From Rhizorhapis sp036570425 (GTDB lineage Bacteria; Pseudomonadota; Alphaproteobacteria; Sphingomonadales; Sphingomonadaceae), in the NCBI GenBank assembly GCA_036570425.1, contig DATCYF010000017.1, positions 62,001 through 126,000 of the forward strand: a stretch of DNA of 64,000 nucleotides. Direction: 5' to 3'. This document shows positions 50,387 through 59,343 of the stretch, piece by piece. Within the stretch, counting starts at the first letter, position 1. Every line of letters begins with the position of its first letter. The translations under genes were made by a program, and so were the position numbers. Below the pieces are notes generated by a model. It did no database searches. It was not told the DNA's origin and saw only the letters and a program-made list of their open reading frames with translations.

Positions 50387-51724
50387 ATGAATATGACCCA
50401 GACTTTCGATCTCGTCCTGAAAAATGGCACAGTGCATACGCCGGGCGGACCAGCGCAGATCAGCGTCGGCGTGCGCGGGGGAAAGATCGCAGCGATGGGC
50501 GATGGCCTTGGCGATGCGGGTGAAGTGGTTGACTGCACGGGTCTGGATATTCTGCCGGGCGTCATCGACAGTCAGGTGCATTTCCGCGAGCCGGGCCTTG
50601 AGCATAAGGAAGACCTCGAATCGGGCAGCCGCTCCGCTGTGCTGGGCGGGGTGACGGCCGTTTTCGAAATGCCGAACACCAGCCCCAACACTGATAGCGC
50701 GGAGCGGTTGGAGGACAAAGTCCGGCGCGGCCATCATCGCATGTGGTGCGATCATGCCTTCTATGTCGGCGCGACCGCCGCGAATGCGGAGCAGCTTGCG
50801 GAACTGGAACGCCTGCCGGGCGCGGCGGGGGTCAAGATCTTCATGGGCGCCTCGACCGGCAATCTTCTGGTGGCCGAGGATGCGGCGCTGGCGCGTGTTC
50901 TGGCCTCGGGGAAGCGGCGTGTCGCCATTCATGCGGAGGATGAGGCCCGGATGAACGCCCGCAAGCACCTGCGTATTGATGGAGACGCCTCTTCACACCC
51001 CGTATGGCGCGACGATGAAAGCGCCATGCTGGCGACGCGGCGCATACTGAAACTGGCGCGGGAGGCACGGCGGCGCATCCACATATTGCATATAACCACG
51101 CCCGCTGAACTGGAATTGATCGCTCAGAACAAGGATGTCGCCACATGCGAGGTTACGCCCCAGCACCTGACGCTTGCGGCCGAAGACGCTTATCCCCGCT
51201 TGGGCAGTCATGCGCAGATGAACCCACCCATCCGCTCCGCCGCGCATCGGGACGGCCTGTGGCGCTGGCTTAACCAGGGCGTGCCAGACGTCATCGGTTC
51301 CGACCACGCGCCGCATACGCTTGAGGAAAAGGCCAAACCGTATCCCGACTCGCCTAGCGGCATGCCCGGCGTGCAGACCTTGTTGCCATTGTTGCTCGAT
51401 CATGTCGCGGCGGGCCGGACCACATTGCAGCGGGTAATCGACCTCACCAGCGCCGGTCCGCAGCGGGTCTTCGGCCTTGTCACCAAAGGCCGGATCGCCA
51501 CCGGCTATGACGCAGATTTCAGCGTGGTCGATCTGAAAAAACGCTGGACCATAGAGGAAAACTGGCTCGCCTCCCGCTGCGGCTGGTCACCTTTCACCGG
51601 CATGGAATTGACCGGCAAACCCATTGGCACCATCATTCGCGGGCATCGTGTCATGTGGGACGATCACCTGGCCAGCGCAGCCATAGGCGAGGCGGTGCGC
51701 TTCGAAAGTGTGCAGTTCGGTTGA
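50387..51724 (+). CDS. pyrC: Dihydroorotase-like amidohydrolase
   Basis: 445 residues, class I dihydroorotase length. Metal and catalytic motifs: the first motif reads DSQVHFREPG (normally DxHVHxRxPG), VKIFMGASTG with the bridging Lys, AIHAEDE, HILHITTPAEL and SDHAPHT. The first His of the HxH pair is replaced by Gln, so the metal site is altered; all others remain. Dihydroorotase closes the pyrimidine ring (carbamoyl aspartate to dihydroorotate). Could instead be a related amidohydrolase. ATG 50393 is an alternative start. Confidence 0.85.
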   Translation: MNMTQTFDLVLKNGTVHTPGGPAQISVGVRGGKIAAMGDGLGDAGEVVDCTGLDILPGVIDSQVHFREPGLEHKEDLESGSRSAVLGGVTAVFEMPNTSPNTDSAERLEDKVRRGHHRMWCDHAFYVGATAANAEQLAELERLPGAAGVKIFMGASTGNLLVAEDAALARVLASGKRRVAIHAEDEARMNARKHLRIDGDASSHPVWRDDESAMLATRRILKLAREARRRIHILHITTPAELELIAQNKDVATCEVTPQHLTLAAEDAYPRLGSHAQMNPPIRSAAHRDGLWRWLNQGVPDVIGSDHAPHTLEEKAKPYPDSPSGMPGVQTLLPLLLDHVAAGRTTLQRVIDLTSAGPQRVFGLVTKGRIATGYDADFSVVDLKKRWTIEENWLASRCGWSPFTGMELTGKPIGTIIRGHRVMWDDHLASAAIGEAVRFESVQFG

Positions 51725-51955
51725 CGCGAAGGCTGCCTGCCCCCTTCCAGCCGGAGGGGAGAGGCGCGGGCTCCGACCTCCAGAAAGGGCTTTCCTACAG
51801 CCCCGCCGGTCCGCTAAGGCCGCCCCGGTTCTTTCTATCGTCTGCTATGATGTGTTGGATTGCACACGTCCAACAGAGGCCCGAATTTTCCGTGGAAAAT
51901 CAAAGCGTCTCAGTGTCAACTATGTCAAGCTGACGCTCCAACATTCGCGGCGCCT

Positions 51956-53251
51956 TCAATCCAGAATGTGCATCACCATCGGTTCTTCCAGAAGGCTGTC
52001 CGATCCCCGCAGGCGCGTCAGCGTATCCGTGACGCAGGCCAGCGCCCCGGCATGCGTCACGATGACGACCAGAACGCCGCCATTGCTGCTTTCGCCGCGC
52101 TGGATCATGCTTTCGATGGACACGCCCGCATCCCGCGTGGCGGCTGCGATTTCCGCGAGCACGCCGGGTCGATCCTTGACCTTGAAACGCAGATAGACGC
52201 GCCCCGTCCGCTTGCCCGCATCCCCCTTGGGTAGGCGGTCGAGCGAATCGACGGGCATGCCGAAGGCTGGGCCATATTCGCCCCGGGCCACGTCGATCAG
52301 GTCCGCTACGACGGCTGATGCCGTCGGCCCATCGCCTGCGCCTGCGCCCTGGAAGAAAAGGCGCCCGACGAAATTACCCTCGGCGACAACCGCGTTCAGC
52401 GATCCGTCGACATGGGAGAGCGGGTGATTGGCTGGGACCAGCATCGGGTGGACACGCTGGAACAACCCATCCTCACCCGTTTCGGCCATGCCCACCAGGC
52501 GGATTCGGAAACCCAGCGCTGCAGCTTCTGCGATGTCGGCCGCGATGACATGGCGGATGCCTGTAACGTCCACCTGATCGAATGCGATCGCCGCGCCGAA
52601 GGAGAGACTGGCCAGAATCGATAGCTTGTGCGCGGCGTCGATGCCGTCAATGTCGAACGTGGGATCGGCCTCGGCATATCCGAGTTCCTGCGCATCCTTC
52701 AGCACGTCGGCGAAGGGGTGTCCCTCCTTTTCCATGGTGGTGAGAATATAATTGCAGGTGCCATTCAATATGCCGTAGACGCGGCTGATCGCATTGGCGG
52801 CCGCGCCTTCGCGCAGGCCCTTGATGACAGGGATGCCCCCTGCAACAGCCGCTTCATATTTCAGGGCGACGGCCGCTTTCTCCGCTTGCCCGGCTAGGTC
52901 AATACCATGATGCGCGATCATCGCCTTGTTGGCGGTGATGAAAGGCTTGCGCGCGGCAAGGCATTGTCGCGCAAGGGTAAGGGCGGGGCCGTCCGCGCCG
53001 CCAATCAGTTCCACGATGGCGTCGATCTCCTCGCGGCCTGCAAGCTCACTCATGTCGTCCACCCATTCATAGGGTGACAGGTCAACGCCGCGATCCTTCG
53101 TTCTATCGCGCGCTGAAATAGCCGTGATGGTGATGGGACGCCCGGCACGGCGGGTAATCAGGTCGCGGTTGGTCTCCAGCAGGCGAATGACGCCGCCCCC
53201 AACGGTCCCCAGCCCGACAATCGCGATCCGCAATGCATTTTCACCCGACAT
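51956..53251 (-). CDS. hom: Homoserine dehydrogenase
   Basis: 431 residues. IAIVGLGTVGGGVIRLL is the nucleotide-binding start; TANKAMIAHHG, GGIPVIKGLREGAAAN and GILNGTCNYIL with EADPTFDIDG form the catalytic centre. A C-terminal ACT domain (RVYLRFKVKDRPGVLAEIA) points to feedback control by threonine. It reduces aspartate semialdehyde to homoserine, the substrate of MetX. ATG 53254 is one codon earlier. Confidence 0.96.
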   Translation of the reverse strand: MSGENALRIAIVGLGTVGGGVIRLLETNRDLITRRAGRPITITAISARDRTKDRGVDLSPYEWVDDMSELAGREEIDAIVELIGGADGPALTLARQCLAARKPFITANKAMIAHHGIDLAGQAEKAAVALKYEAAVAGGIPVIKGLREGAAANAISRVYGILNGTCNYILTTMEKEGHPFADVLKDAQELGYAEADPTFDIDGIDAAHKLSILASLSFGAAIAFDQVDVTGIRHVIAADIAEAAALGFRIRLVGMAETGEDGLFQRVHPMLVPANHPLSHVDGSLNAVVAEGNFVGRLFFQGAGAGDGPTASAVVADLIDVARGEYGPAFGMPVDSLDRLPKGDAGKRTGRVYLRFKVKDRPGVLAEIAAATRDAGVSIESMIQRGESSNGGVLVVIVTHAGALACVTDTLTRLRGSDSLLEEPMVMHILD

Positions 53252-53345
53252 CATATTTCCCGGTCACCAAATGATGGCGTGCTGATAGCCGCGCCGCGGC
53301 GGGAAGCCAAGAGCGCAGCGGCGGCTATTCGCCGGGAGGCAGAGC

Positions 53346-54179
53346 TTATGGAGCCTGCCGGGTTCGGCCGCAGGGACCAAGGCCGTTAAGCACGAACTGA
53401 TAATCCTCACGCGCAACCCTTGCATCTTCCGGATCGAGCGCCATCTCCGGCATCTGATCGGGCAGAAAGCAAGCGAGCCGATACCAGAGCAGGCTGTCCC
53501 GCTGCGGCGTTGCCGCTGATTCGTCCACAATCTCTCCCAGAGCAACGGCCCATCGCGGCTGTTGCCCCGGCCGCCGGAGGACAGACAGGGAAACTGGCTG
53601 GCCGGATGCCGTGGTGAGGAATATCTGCGTTTCGCCTTCGCCGGGAATCGACCCGGCAACGTGAAAGGCGTTTCCAATTCCAGTGATTCGCGGGGGCGGA
53701 TCGGCCGCCACGGCTTCCGTCAAAATCCTGCGCAGCATGGCGGCGTTTTGATCGCTCCAGTTTATCTGTGCATCGAGTGCGACTAATTGAATAGCTCCTG
53801 GCGCATTCCCCGCCCGGCGCGCGAAAAGCAGCACATGCTGCTTCTTCAGCTTTGGCGTCCTTCCTCTGGAATCCAAAGGAATATCAACCAGGTAATTGAT
53901 ATCCCGACCAATGCCATTCTGTCCCCGGATCAGGTTTATGACCTGTGCCTCGACATAGAAGCGCTGATAGCCTTGCAATAGGCCTGGCGCCCGTTCCGGT
54001 TTGACCCGGATCGCGGATTTAATCTCCGCTTCAATGACTAGCGGGGTTTCGACCGAAAGATCGGCGAGATCGGCATAACTAAGCTGAGACGCAGTGGAAA
54101 CCTGCGTAAAAGCTGGGTTTATGGGGAAACTCAAGAAGAGTAGCGCGATGGGAGCGAGGCTTTTTTGGAACATTCTCAT
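53346..54179 (-). CDS. Exported hypothetical protein
   Basis: About 277 residues from ATG 54179 (a TTG at 54194 is open too). A signal peptide (LAPIALLFLSFPINPAFTQ) leads to a soluble, beta-rich protein with LSYADLADLSVETPLVIEAEI, YFYVEAQV-like strands and DINYLVDIPLDSRGRTPKLKKQ. No family recognised with certainty. It is probably periplasmic. Divergent from tonB across 239 bp, but a link is not shown. Confidence 0.75.
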   Translation of the reverse strand: MRMFQKSLAPIALLFLSFPINPAFTQVSTASQLSYADLADLSVETPLVIEAEIKSAIRVKPERAPGLLQGYQRFYVEAQVINLIRGQNGIGRDINYLVDIPLDSRGRTPKLKKQHVLLFARRAGNAPGAIQLVALDAQINWSDQNAAMLRRILTEAVAADPPPRITGIGNAFHVAGSIPGEGETQIFLTTASGQPVSLSVLRRPGQQPRWAVALGEIVDESAATPQRDSLLWYRLACFLPDQMPEMALDPEDARVAREDYQFVLNGLGPCGRTRQAP

Positions 54180-54418
54180 CCTGGAGGCTTGCAAGCGCCA
54201 TCAAACTGGCACAGAAACCCATATCCGCTAACCGGCGGGCAGGAAAGTTTTACATTCGATAAAGCGTTTGCGTCCCACGTCGGGGCGCGATAGATGATTG
54301 GGAAAATATCAAACAAATGTTTCGTGCATAACGAAAGCTGGACGTGGTCGCCCCCGTTTCACCTTTCCGGTTGGACTGACCTAATTTGTGAAGCTGAGTT
54401 AAGGAGTTTCGTAGCTGA

Positions 54419-55075
54419 ATGGCCTATGCTGACCACTCGATGGGTTCGAGCCGAATGGTGTCGATCATCATCGTTGCCCTTATCCATGCTGTCCTCGGTT
54501 ATGCCTTTGTCACTGGCCTTGGCATGAAATATGTCAAAAAGGCAGCCCAGCAGCTTAATGTGATAGATGTTCAAGAAGAGCCGCCGCCTCCTGAAGAGGA
54601 GCCGCCTCCCCCTCCACCCGATCAGCCGGTTGAACCGCCCCCCGTGGTGGCGCCGCCGCCGATCGTGCAAACGCCTGCGCCGCCTCCGGCTGTGACCATC
54701 GTGCGGACTCCTCCGCCCGTTTTCACACCTACTCCGGTTGCTGCGCCTCCGCCGCCGCCTCCCCCGCCTCCGAAGCAGGCCGCCAAGCCAGCATCGCCGC
54801 GCGGTAACCCCGGTACTTGGGTGACGCCGGACGACTACCCATCACGCGCTCTTCGTGAGGAGCGTGAAGGTACGACTGGCTTCAAGCTGGCGATTGATGC
54901 GAACGGTAAAGTCGTTGACTGTCAGATCACGTCATCAAGCGGTTCTCCCGATCTTGATGCGGAAGCCTGCAAGAATCTAATGCGGCGGGCCCGTTTCAGG
55001 CCGGCCGAAGATACGGACGGCAATGCGATGGCGAGCAGCTATTCGAGCCGCGTCGTCTGGCAGATTCCACAATGA
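54419..55075 (+). CDS. tonB: TonB energy transducer
   Basis: 218 residues. One N-terminal membrane helix (SIIIVALIHAVLGYAFVTGLG), a long Pro-rich periplasmic spacer (EEPPPPEEEPPPPPPD and PPPPPPPPPKQ), and the TonB C-terminal domain (YPSRALREEREGTTGFKLAID ... CKNLMRRARFRPA). It transmits proton motive force to outer-membrane receptors. ATG 54419 follows AAGGAG. Followed by exbB-exbD-exbD. Confidence 0.95.
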   Translation: MAYADHSMGSSRMVSIIIVALIHAVLGYAFVTGLGMKYVKKAAQQLNVIDVQEEPPPPEEEPPPPPPDQPVEPPPVVAPPPIVQTPAPPPAVTIVRTPPPVFTPTPVAAPPPPPPPPPKQAAKPASPRGNPGTWVTPDDYPSRALREEREGTTGFKLAIDANGKVVDCQITSSSGSPDLDAEACKNLMRRARFRPAEDTDGNAMASSYSSRVVWQIPQ

Positions 55076-55152
55076 TTTTTGGGGAACGGCCAGCCGGATA
55101 ACGGAAGGCCGTTCCACTCGCTGTTTCTATTGTTAGAGGAAAGTTACCGAAA

Positions 55153-55920
55153 ATGTTCATCCAGTTTGCAGCAGCAGCAGCCGCGCCGGCCGCTGAAAAT
55201 CCCTACGGTCTTATGGAAGCTCTCGAGCAGGGCGGTGCTATCGCCTGGGCCGTTTTTCTCATTCTTTGCGCCATGTCTGTCGGTTCCTTCTATATCCTGT
55301 TCACAAAGCTCATCGAACAGCAGAAGATTATTAACCAGTCCAGGAAGGTTCGTCAGACCTTCTGGCGTAGCACAAGCCTGAAAGAAGGCTCCGCCAAACT
55401 CGACAAGAACAGCGCTTACAAGCAGCTGGTCGATGACGGCATTGCGGCCCAGGAGCAGTACGGCAAGTTGACTGATCCAGTCGAAGCGCATGATTGGCTG
55501 CATGGCTCCCTGGCCCGTTCGGAGGCAGCCATCAATTCCAAGCTGGGTTCCGGTTTGGCGTTCCTGGCGACCGTGGGCGCGACCTCGCCTTTCATCGGCC
55601 TTTTTGGTACGGTTATCGGTATTTACCGTGCACTCATCAAGATCGGTGCAGCCGGTCAGGCTTCGATCGACGCGGTCGCAGGGCCGGTTGGTGAAGCGCT
55701 CATCATGACCGCGCTTGGTCTGGCCGTGGCCGTTCCGGCGGTGCTTGCCTATAACTGGCTGCAGCGGCGCAACAAGTCCATTGCCGAAAATCTGGGCGCC
55801 TTTTCCGTTGACGTGCTCGGCTACATGGTTTCGGGCGGTCAGGTAAAGCCGACCAACACGGTGACCGCCGCTGCGAAGCCTGCCGTTTCCACGCCCGCGC
55901 CTGCCACGAAGAAGGCCTGA
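55153..55920 (+). CDS. exbB: ExbB/TolQ-type proton channel subunit
   Basis: 255 residues with three membrane helices. WLHGSLARSEAAINSKLGSGLAFLATVGATSPFIGLFGTVIGIYRALIKIG is the conserved MotA/TolQ/ExbB channel region. An extended Ala/Pro-rich C-terminus is present. With ExbD it uses the proton gradient to energise TonB. Part of the tonB operon; 77 bp from tonB. Confidence 0.96.
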   Translation: MFIQFAAAAAAPAAENPYGLMEALEQGGAIAWAVFLILCAMSVGSFYILFTKLIEQQKIINQSRKVRQTFWRSTSLKEGSAKLDKNSAYKQLVDDGIAAQEQYGKLTDPVEAHDWLHGSLARSEAAINSKLGSGLAFLATVGATSPFIGLFGTVIGIYRALIKIGAAGQASIDAVAGPVGEALIMTALGLAVAVPAVLAYNWLQRRNKSIAENLGAFSVDVLGYMVSGGQVKPTNTVTAAAKPAVSTPAPATKKA

Positions 55921-56012
55921 TTGATCAAGGCGGCTGGTCTAAACGGGTCAGCCGCCTGGTTCATGGCTGGGCCACTGGCCCCATGAATATTGCAATGTTA
56001 GGAATTTGATCA

Positions 56013-56501
56013 ATGGCAATGAGCGTTGGATCCGAAGGCGGCGATGAAACCCCGATGTCCGACATCAACACGACGCCCTTGGTGGACGTCATGCTGGTGT
56101 TGCTCATCATCTTCCTCATCGCGATTCCGGTCGTAGTCCAAACGGTTGACCTTCAACTACCCAAGGTGGCGTTTGAACCTACGACGACGAAGCCTGAAAA
56201 CGTATCGCTGTCTATTACGACAGAATCAGACGGCAGATGCGCCGTATATTGGAACATGACGCGCGTGGATGCGAAGGAACTGCTCGACAGGGCGGTGGCA
56301 AAGCTGACTTCGGACATCGAAAAGGCGGGTGGTGTTGAAAATATGACGCCTGAAGATATGCCGGAAGTACATATCCGTGGCGACATCAATACACCTTACC
56401 GCTGCATCGGTGGTGCGGTCTATACCATGCAGCGCGCAGGCTTCGCCAAGGTTGGGTTTATTTCTGAACCTGAACCAGGCCAGGCGAAGATGCGTCTCTG
56501 A
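56013..56501 (+). CDS. exbD: ExbD/TolR biopolymer transport protein (first copy)
   Basis: 162 residues. MSDINTTPLVDVMLVLLIIFLIAIPVVVQTVDLQLPK is the single membrane helix with the essential Asp. The periplasmic part has VHIRGDINTPYRCIGGAVYTMQRAGFAKVGFIS. It forms a heteromeric channel with ExbB. A second, shorter exbD follows after 20 bp. Confidence 0.95.
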   Translation: MAMSVGSEGGDETPMSDINTTPLVDVMLVLLIIFLIAIPVVVQTVDLQLPKVAFEPTTTKPENVSLSITTESDGRCAVYWNMTRVDAKELLDRAVAKLTSDIEKAGGVENMTPEDMPEVHIRGDINTPYRCIGGAVYTMQRAGFAKVGFISEPEPGQAKMRL

Positions 56502-56521
56502 AGATTTTAGGAGTATAAATC

Positions 56522-56947
56522 ATGGCCATGAGTGGCGGCCGCGAAGACGGCGAGCCGATGATGGAGATGAACACGACGCCGTTGATCGACGTCATGCTCG
56601 TTCTACTCATCATGTTTATCATTACCATCCCGATCCAGACCCATGCGGTCAAGATCGACCTGCCGCAGGAAAGTGAACAGACTAATCCGCCGCCGGTAGA
56701 CCCGATCAAGAACAAGCTGGCAATTGATGCTTCGGGCGTCATTACCTGGAATGGCACGCCGATCGATCTGGTGACGACTCGTCAATATTTGGACAGGACA
56801 GCGCAGATGGTTCCCGAACCGGAACTGCAGTTCCAACCGGATGCCCAGACCCGCTATGTCATCGTCGATCAGGTGTTGGCTGAAATCAAGCGAAGCGGCG
56901 TGACCAAACTCGGTTTTGTCGGTAATGAACAATATGGCAGCTTCTGA
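56522..56947 (+). CDS. exbD: ExbD/TolR biopolymer transport protein (second copy)
   Basis: 141 residues. MEMNTTPLIDVMLVLLIMFIITIPIQTHAVKIDLPQ carries the membrane helix with the conserved Asp. The periplasmic domain ends in LAEIKRSGVTKLGFVGNEQYGSF. It is diverged from the first copy, so the two probably form a mixed ExbD dimer; similar tonB-exbB-exbD-exbD operons occur in Xanthomonas. A strong terminator follows. Confidence 0.95.
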   Translation: MAMSGGREDGEPMMEMNTTPLIDVMLVLLIMFIITIPIQTHAVKIDLPQESEQTNPPPVDPIKNKLAIDASGVITWNGTPIDLVTTRQYLDRTAQMVPEPELQFQPDAQTRYVIVDQVLAEIKRSGVTKLGFVGNEQYGSF

Positions 56948-56971
56948 CGGCTGACAGGCTGGAGAGCATTG

Positions 56972-57008
56972 AAAAGGGACGGAGTTCATGACTCCGTCCC
57001 TTTTATTT
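56972..57008 (+). terminator. Intrinsic terminator of the tonB-exbBDD operon
   Basis: A perfect 14-bp stem AAAAGGGACGGAGT / ACTCCGTCCCTTTT with a 5-base loop, running into TTTTATTTT. Flanking A-runs would let it also act on the other strand. Confidence 0.9.
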
Positions 57009-57123
57009 TGTGGCGCTTGTTCTGCTACGACATTTGCGCGACAATGTAGGACATCCAAATTTCAAAGTGAACCAACGGCACTGCGCCATGGCGCCAAGGC
57101 TTATAGCAAGCAGAGAGGCCTGT

Positions 57124-57669
57124 ATGAAAACCAGACTGTCCCTAATCATCGCTATCGTGGCGATGTTTTCTCTTCCTGCACAGGCATCAGCGGCACTGGC
57201 TATAGGATCGCAGGCGCCCGATTTCACCACAAACGGGGCTCTTGCGGGCAAAGTTTTCAAACTTCATTTGGCGGAGCAGCTCAAAAAAGGACCTGTCGTT
57301 CTTTATTTTTTCCCTGCAGCCTTCACTCCTGGATGCACGATCGAGGCACATGAGTTTGCAGAAGCGACCCCTGAATTCAAAAAGGCAGGGGCGACCGTGA
57401 TCGGCTTGTCTGCCGACCCCATTGAAAAGCTGAAAAAGTTCTCTGTGGAGGAATGCCGCAACAAGTTTGCGGTCGCGTCGGCCTCTCCAAAGATGATTAC
57501 TGGCTATGACGTCAAATTGGCTCAACGGGACGGATTATCCAATCGCACAAGCTATGTGATCGCGCAAAACGGCCGCATTGCATTCGTGCACAGCGACCTC
57601 AGTCCCTCCGATCATGTGAAAACGACGCTTGCTGCTGTGAAGTCGCTTGGGGGCAAGGCTGCTGATTAG
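57124..57669 (+). CDS. Exported peroxiredoxin (AhpC/TSA, BCP-like)
   Basis: 181 residues from ATG 57124. Signal peptide (SLIIAIVAMFSLPAQASA), then GSQAPDFTT and the active site YFFPAAFTPGCTIEAHEF with the peroxidatic Cys. It probably reduces peroxides in the periplasm. A second resolving Cys may be ECRNK. The frame is open upstream to 57010 but that would lack a signal peptide at the N-terminus. The stop overlaps the convergent TetR gene. Confidence 0.92.
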   Translation: MKTRLSLIIAIVAMFSLPAQASAALAIGSQAPDFTTNGALAGKVFKLHLAEQLKKGPVVLYFFPAAFTPGCTIEAHEFAEATPEFKKAGATVIGLSADPIEKLKKFSVEECRNKFAVASASPKMITGYDVKLAQRDGLSNRTSYVIAQNGRIAFVHSDLSPSDHVKTTLAAVKSLGGKAAD

Positions 57670-58352
57670 GAATTTATGCCTCGGCTAGTCAGCACGCCTC
57701 GAAGGATAATGTCACAGATCGATCTTTCCGCTGCCCCATAATGCGCTTTGGTAAAACGTTTAATTCCCATGACTGCGGTAATTTGCGGCAGGAAATCCGT
57801 ATAATGCTGCGTTGACGCCCAGATCATGAATATCAAATGATAAGGATCAATTGCAGCGATTTTCCCGCTATCGGTCCAGTGCTGAATGGCAGCCGCCATC
57901 TTTTCGAACTGCGGTTTCAAGCCGTTTTTCAGATAATGCGATAATATGGGCGCGCCCCGTAATATCTCATTGGCGAAAATGCGGGATGCCTGGGGATATT
58001 GACGGGACAAATCGATTTTCTGGGCGATATAGCGGGCAAGTTCTATCTCCGGTTCACCATCCGGGTTGAGATCTTGCAGCGGTCTAAGCCAGATTTCCAA
58101 GGTTCGCACCAGAACGGCATCATAGAGATCCGATTTGCGTTTGAAATAGTGATGGAGGTTAGGCTGCGACATGTCGGCTTTGCCCGCCACCTTGTCGATG
58201 GTCGCTCCGTGAAAGCCATAGTCGGCGAACACCTCCTGCGCGGCGTCCAGAATCCGTTGTTCATTGCGGGCCTGAATTCGTGTGCGTTTCCGAGGAACAC
58301 GATGGTCAGGAATCAATTCCCCGATGGCGAAATCGCCTTTTTTCCTGGTCAT
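57666..58352 (-). CDS. TetR-family regulator, RutR-like
   Basis: 228 residues. The N-terminal helix-turn-helix (ILDAAQEVFADYGFHGATIDKVAGKADMSQPNLHHYFKRKSDLYDAV) and a C-terminal ligand domain with MIWASTQHYTDFLPQI resemble RutR/YcdC, the uracil-responsive regulator of pyrimidine degradation. No rut genes are adjacent, so the target may be elsewhere. An N-terminal extension of about 25 residues is basic. Confidence 0.9.
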   Translation of the reverse strand: MTRKKGDFAIGELIPDHRVPRKRTRIQARNEQRILDAAQEVFADYGFHGATIDKVAGKADMSQPNLHHYFKRKSDLYDAVLVRTLEIWLRPLQDLNPDGEPEIELARYIAQKIDLSRQYPQASRIFANEILRGAPILSHYLKNGLKPQFEKMAAAIQHWTDSGKIAAIDPYHLIFMIWASTQHYTDFLPQITAVMGIKRFTKAHYGAAERSICDIILRGVLTSRGINS

Positions 58353-58506
58353 CGCCTTTTCTTCTTCCGGCTATGCAAGGATCCGCGAATCCGTTACGGT
58401 CGCGGATGTTCCATATTATACGAAATATGATCCCGTCAATTCGGCCGCGTGGGACGATATCCTCGAGATGTCCCTATATGGGAGGGATAGCCCACTTTCG
58501 CTCTGC

Positions 58507-58536
58507 TTGACAAGCATTGGTAATGTGCTGTTATGA
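58507..58536 (+). promoter_or_regulatory. Promoter of the imuA-imuB-dnaE2 operon
   Basis: TTGACA (58507-58512), an 18-base spacer and TTATGA (58531-58536). The predicted start of transcription falls inside the LexA box that follows. Confidence 0.6.
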
Positions 58537-58537
58537 A

Positions 58538-58552
58538 GAACATAACAGGAAC
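58538..58552 (+). promoter_or_regulatory. LexA (SOS) box, GAAC-N7-GAAC
   Basis: GAACATAACAGGAAC matches the alphaproteobacterial LexA consensus (GTTC-N7-GTTC read on the other strand) exactly. It lies 5 bp upstream of imuA and overlaps the transcription start, so LexA binding would block expression until DNA damage. Confidence 0.9.
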
Positions 58553-58557
58553 ATAAA

Positions 58558-59343
58558 ATGAGTGAGTCGGCTTCATATTCAACCACGTTACGGCGATCCA
58601 TCATAGGAATCGCCCATCCACAGATCCTTGCAACTACTTGGTTCACCACCGGCCATGACAGACTGGATTTGGAGTTGGGCGGAGGACTGGCACGCGGACG
58701 ATTGCATGAGGTGTTTACAGGCTGCCCTGACGATATGGGCAGTGCCTCCGGCTTTGCGATGATGTTGACGCTTCGGGCGCGGCGGCCGGGTGCTGCCATA
58801 TTGTGGTTGCGCACTGACAACGCGGAGCGAAGGAGCGGATGCTTTCATGCGCCAGGCTTTGCAGAGTTGGGAGGTGATCCCGAGGCTGTCATATTGGGGC
58901 TGGCGCCTGACGATGTTTCCCTTTTGCGTTGCGCGGCCGATGCGGCGCGCTGCGCAGGATTGGGTGTGGTGATTGCCGAATGCTGGGGTCATCCCCGAGT
59001 GCTTGATCTGACAGCGACACGAAGATTGACGCTGGCGGCAGAAAAATCGGGTGTCACCATCCTGCTCTTACGCATGGATGCTGAGCCTATGCCAAGCGCC
59101 GCCGATACGCGTTGGCAGGTCCGGGCAGCGCCTTCGCAAGCGTTGGAGGCGAATGCGCCGGGACATGCGGCGCTGGAGATCGAATTGCTGCGCCGCCGAG
59201 CCGGACCCGCCGGCATGCGCTGGCGCGTGGAGTGGAATCGTGACGAATGTATCTTCCGGGAACCGGCGCTATCTGGCGCTGTGGTTTCCCTTCCTTTCGG
59301 CCGACCGGCTGCGGATAAGCGGCCTCTCCGCCGTACAGCCTGA
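58558..59343 (+). CDS. imuA: ImuA, RecA-like mutasome component
   Basis: 261 residues. RecA-fold protein with GHDRLDLELGGGLARGRLHEVF (where RecA has its Walker region, here degenerate), then AAILWLRTDNAERRSGCFHAPGF and VVIAECWGHPRVLDLTATRRL. It works with ImuB and DnaE2 in damage-induced mutagenesis. Directly behind the LexA box. imuB overlaps its 3' end by 104 bp. Confidence 0.93.
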   Translation: MSESASYSTTLRRSIIGIAHPQILATTWFTTGHDRLDLELGGGLARGRLHEVFTGCPDDMGSASGFAMMLTLRARRPGAAILWLRTDNAERRSGCFHAPGFAELGGDPEAVILGLAPDDVSLLRCAADAARCAGLGVVIAECWGHPRVLDLTATRRLTLAAEKSGVTILLLRMDAEPMPSAADTRWQVRAAPSQALEANAPGHAALEIELLRRRAGPAGMRWRVEWNRDECIFREPALSGAVVSLPFGRPAADKRPLRRTA

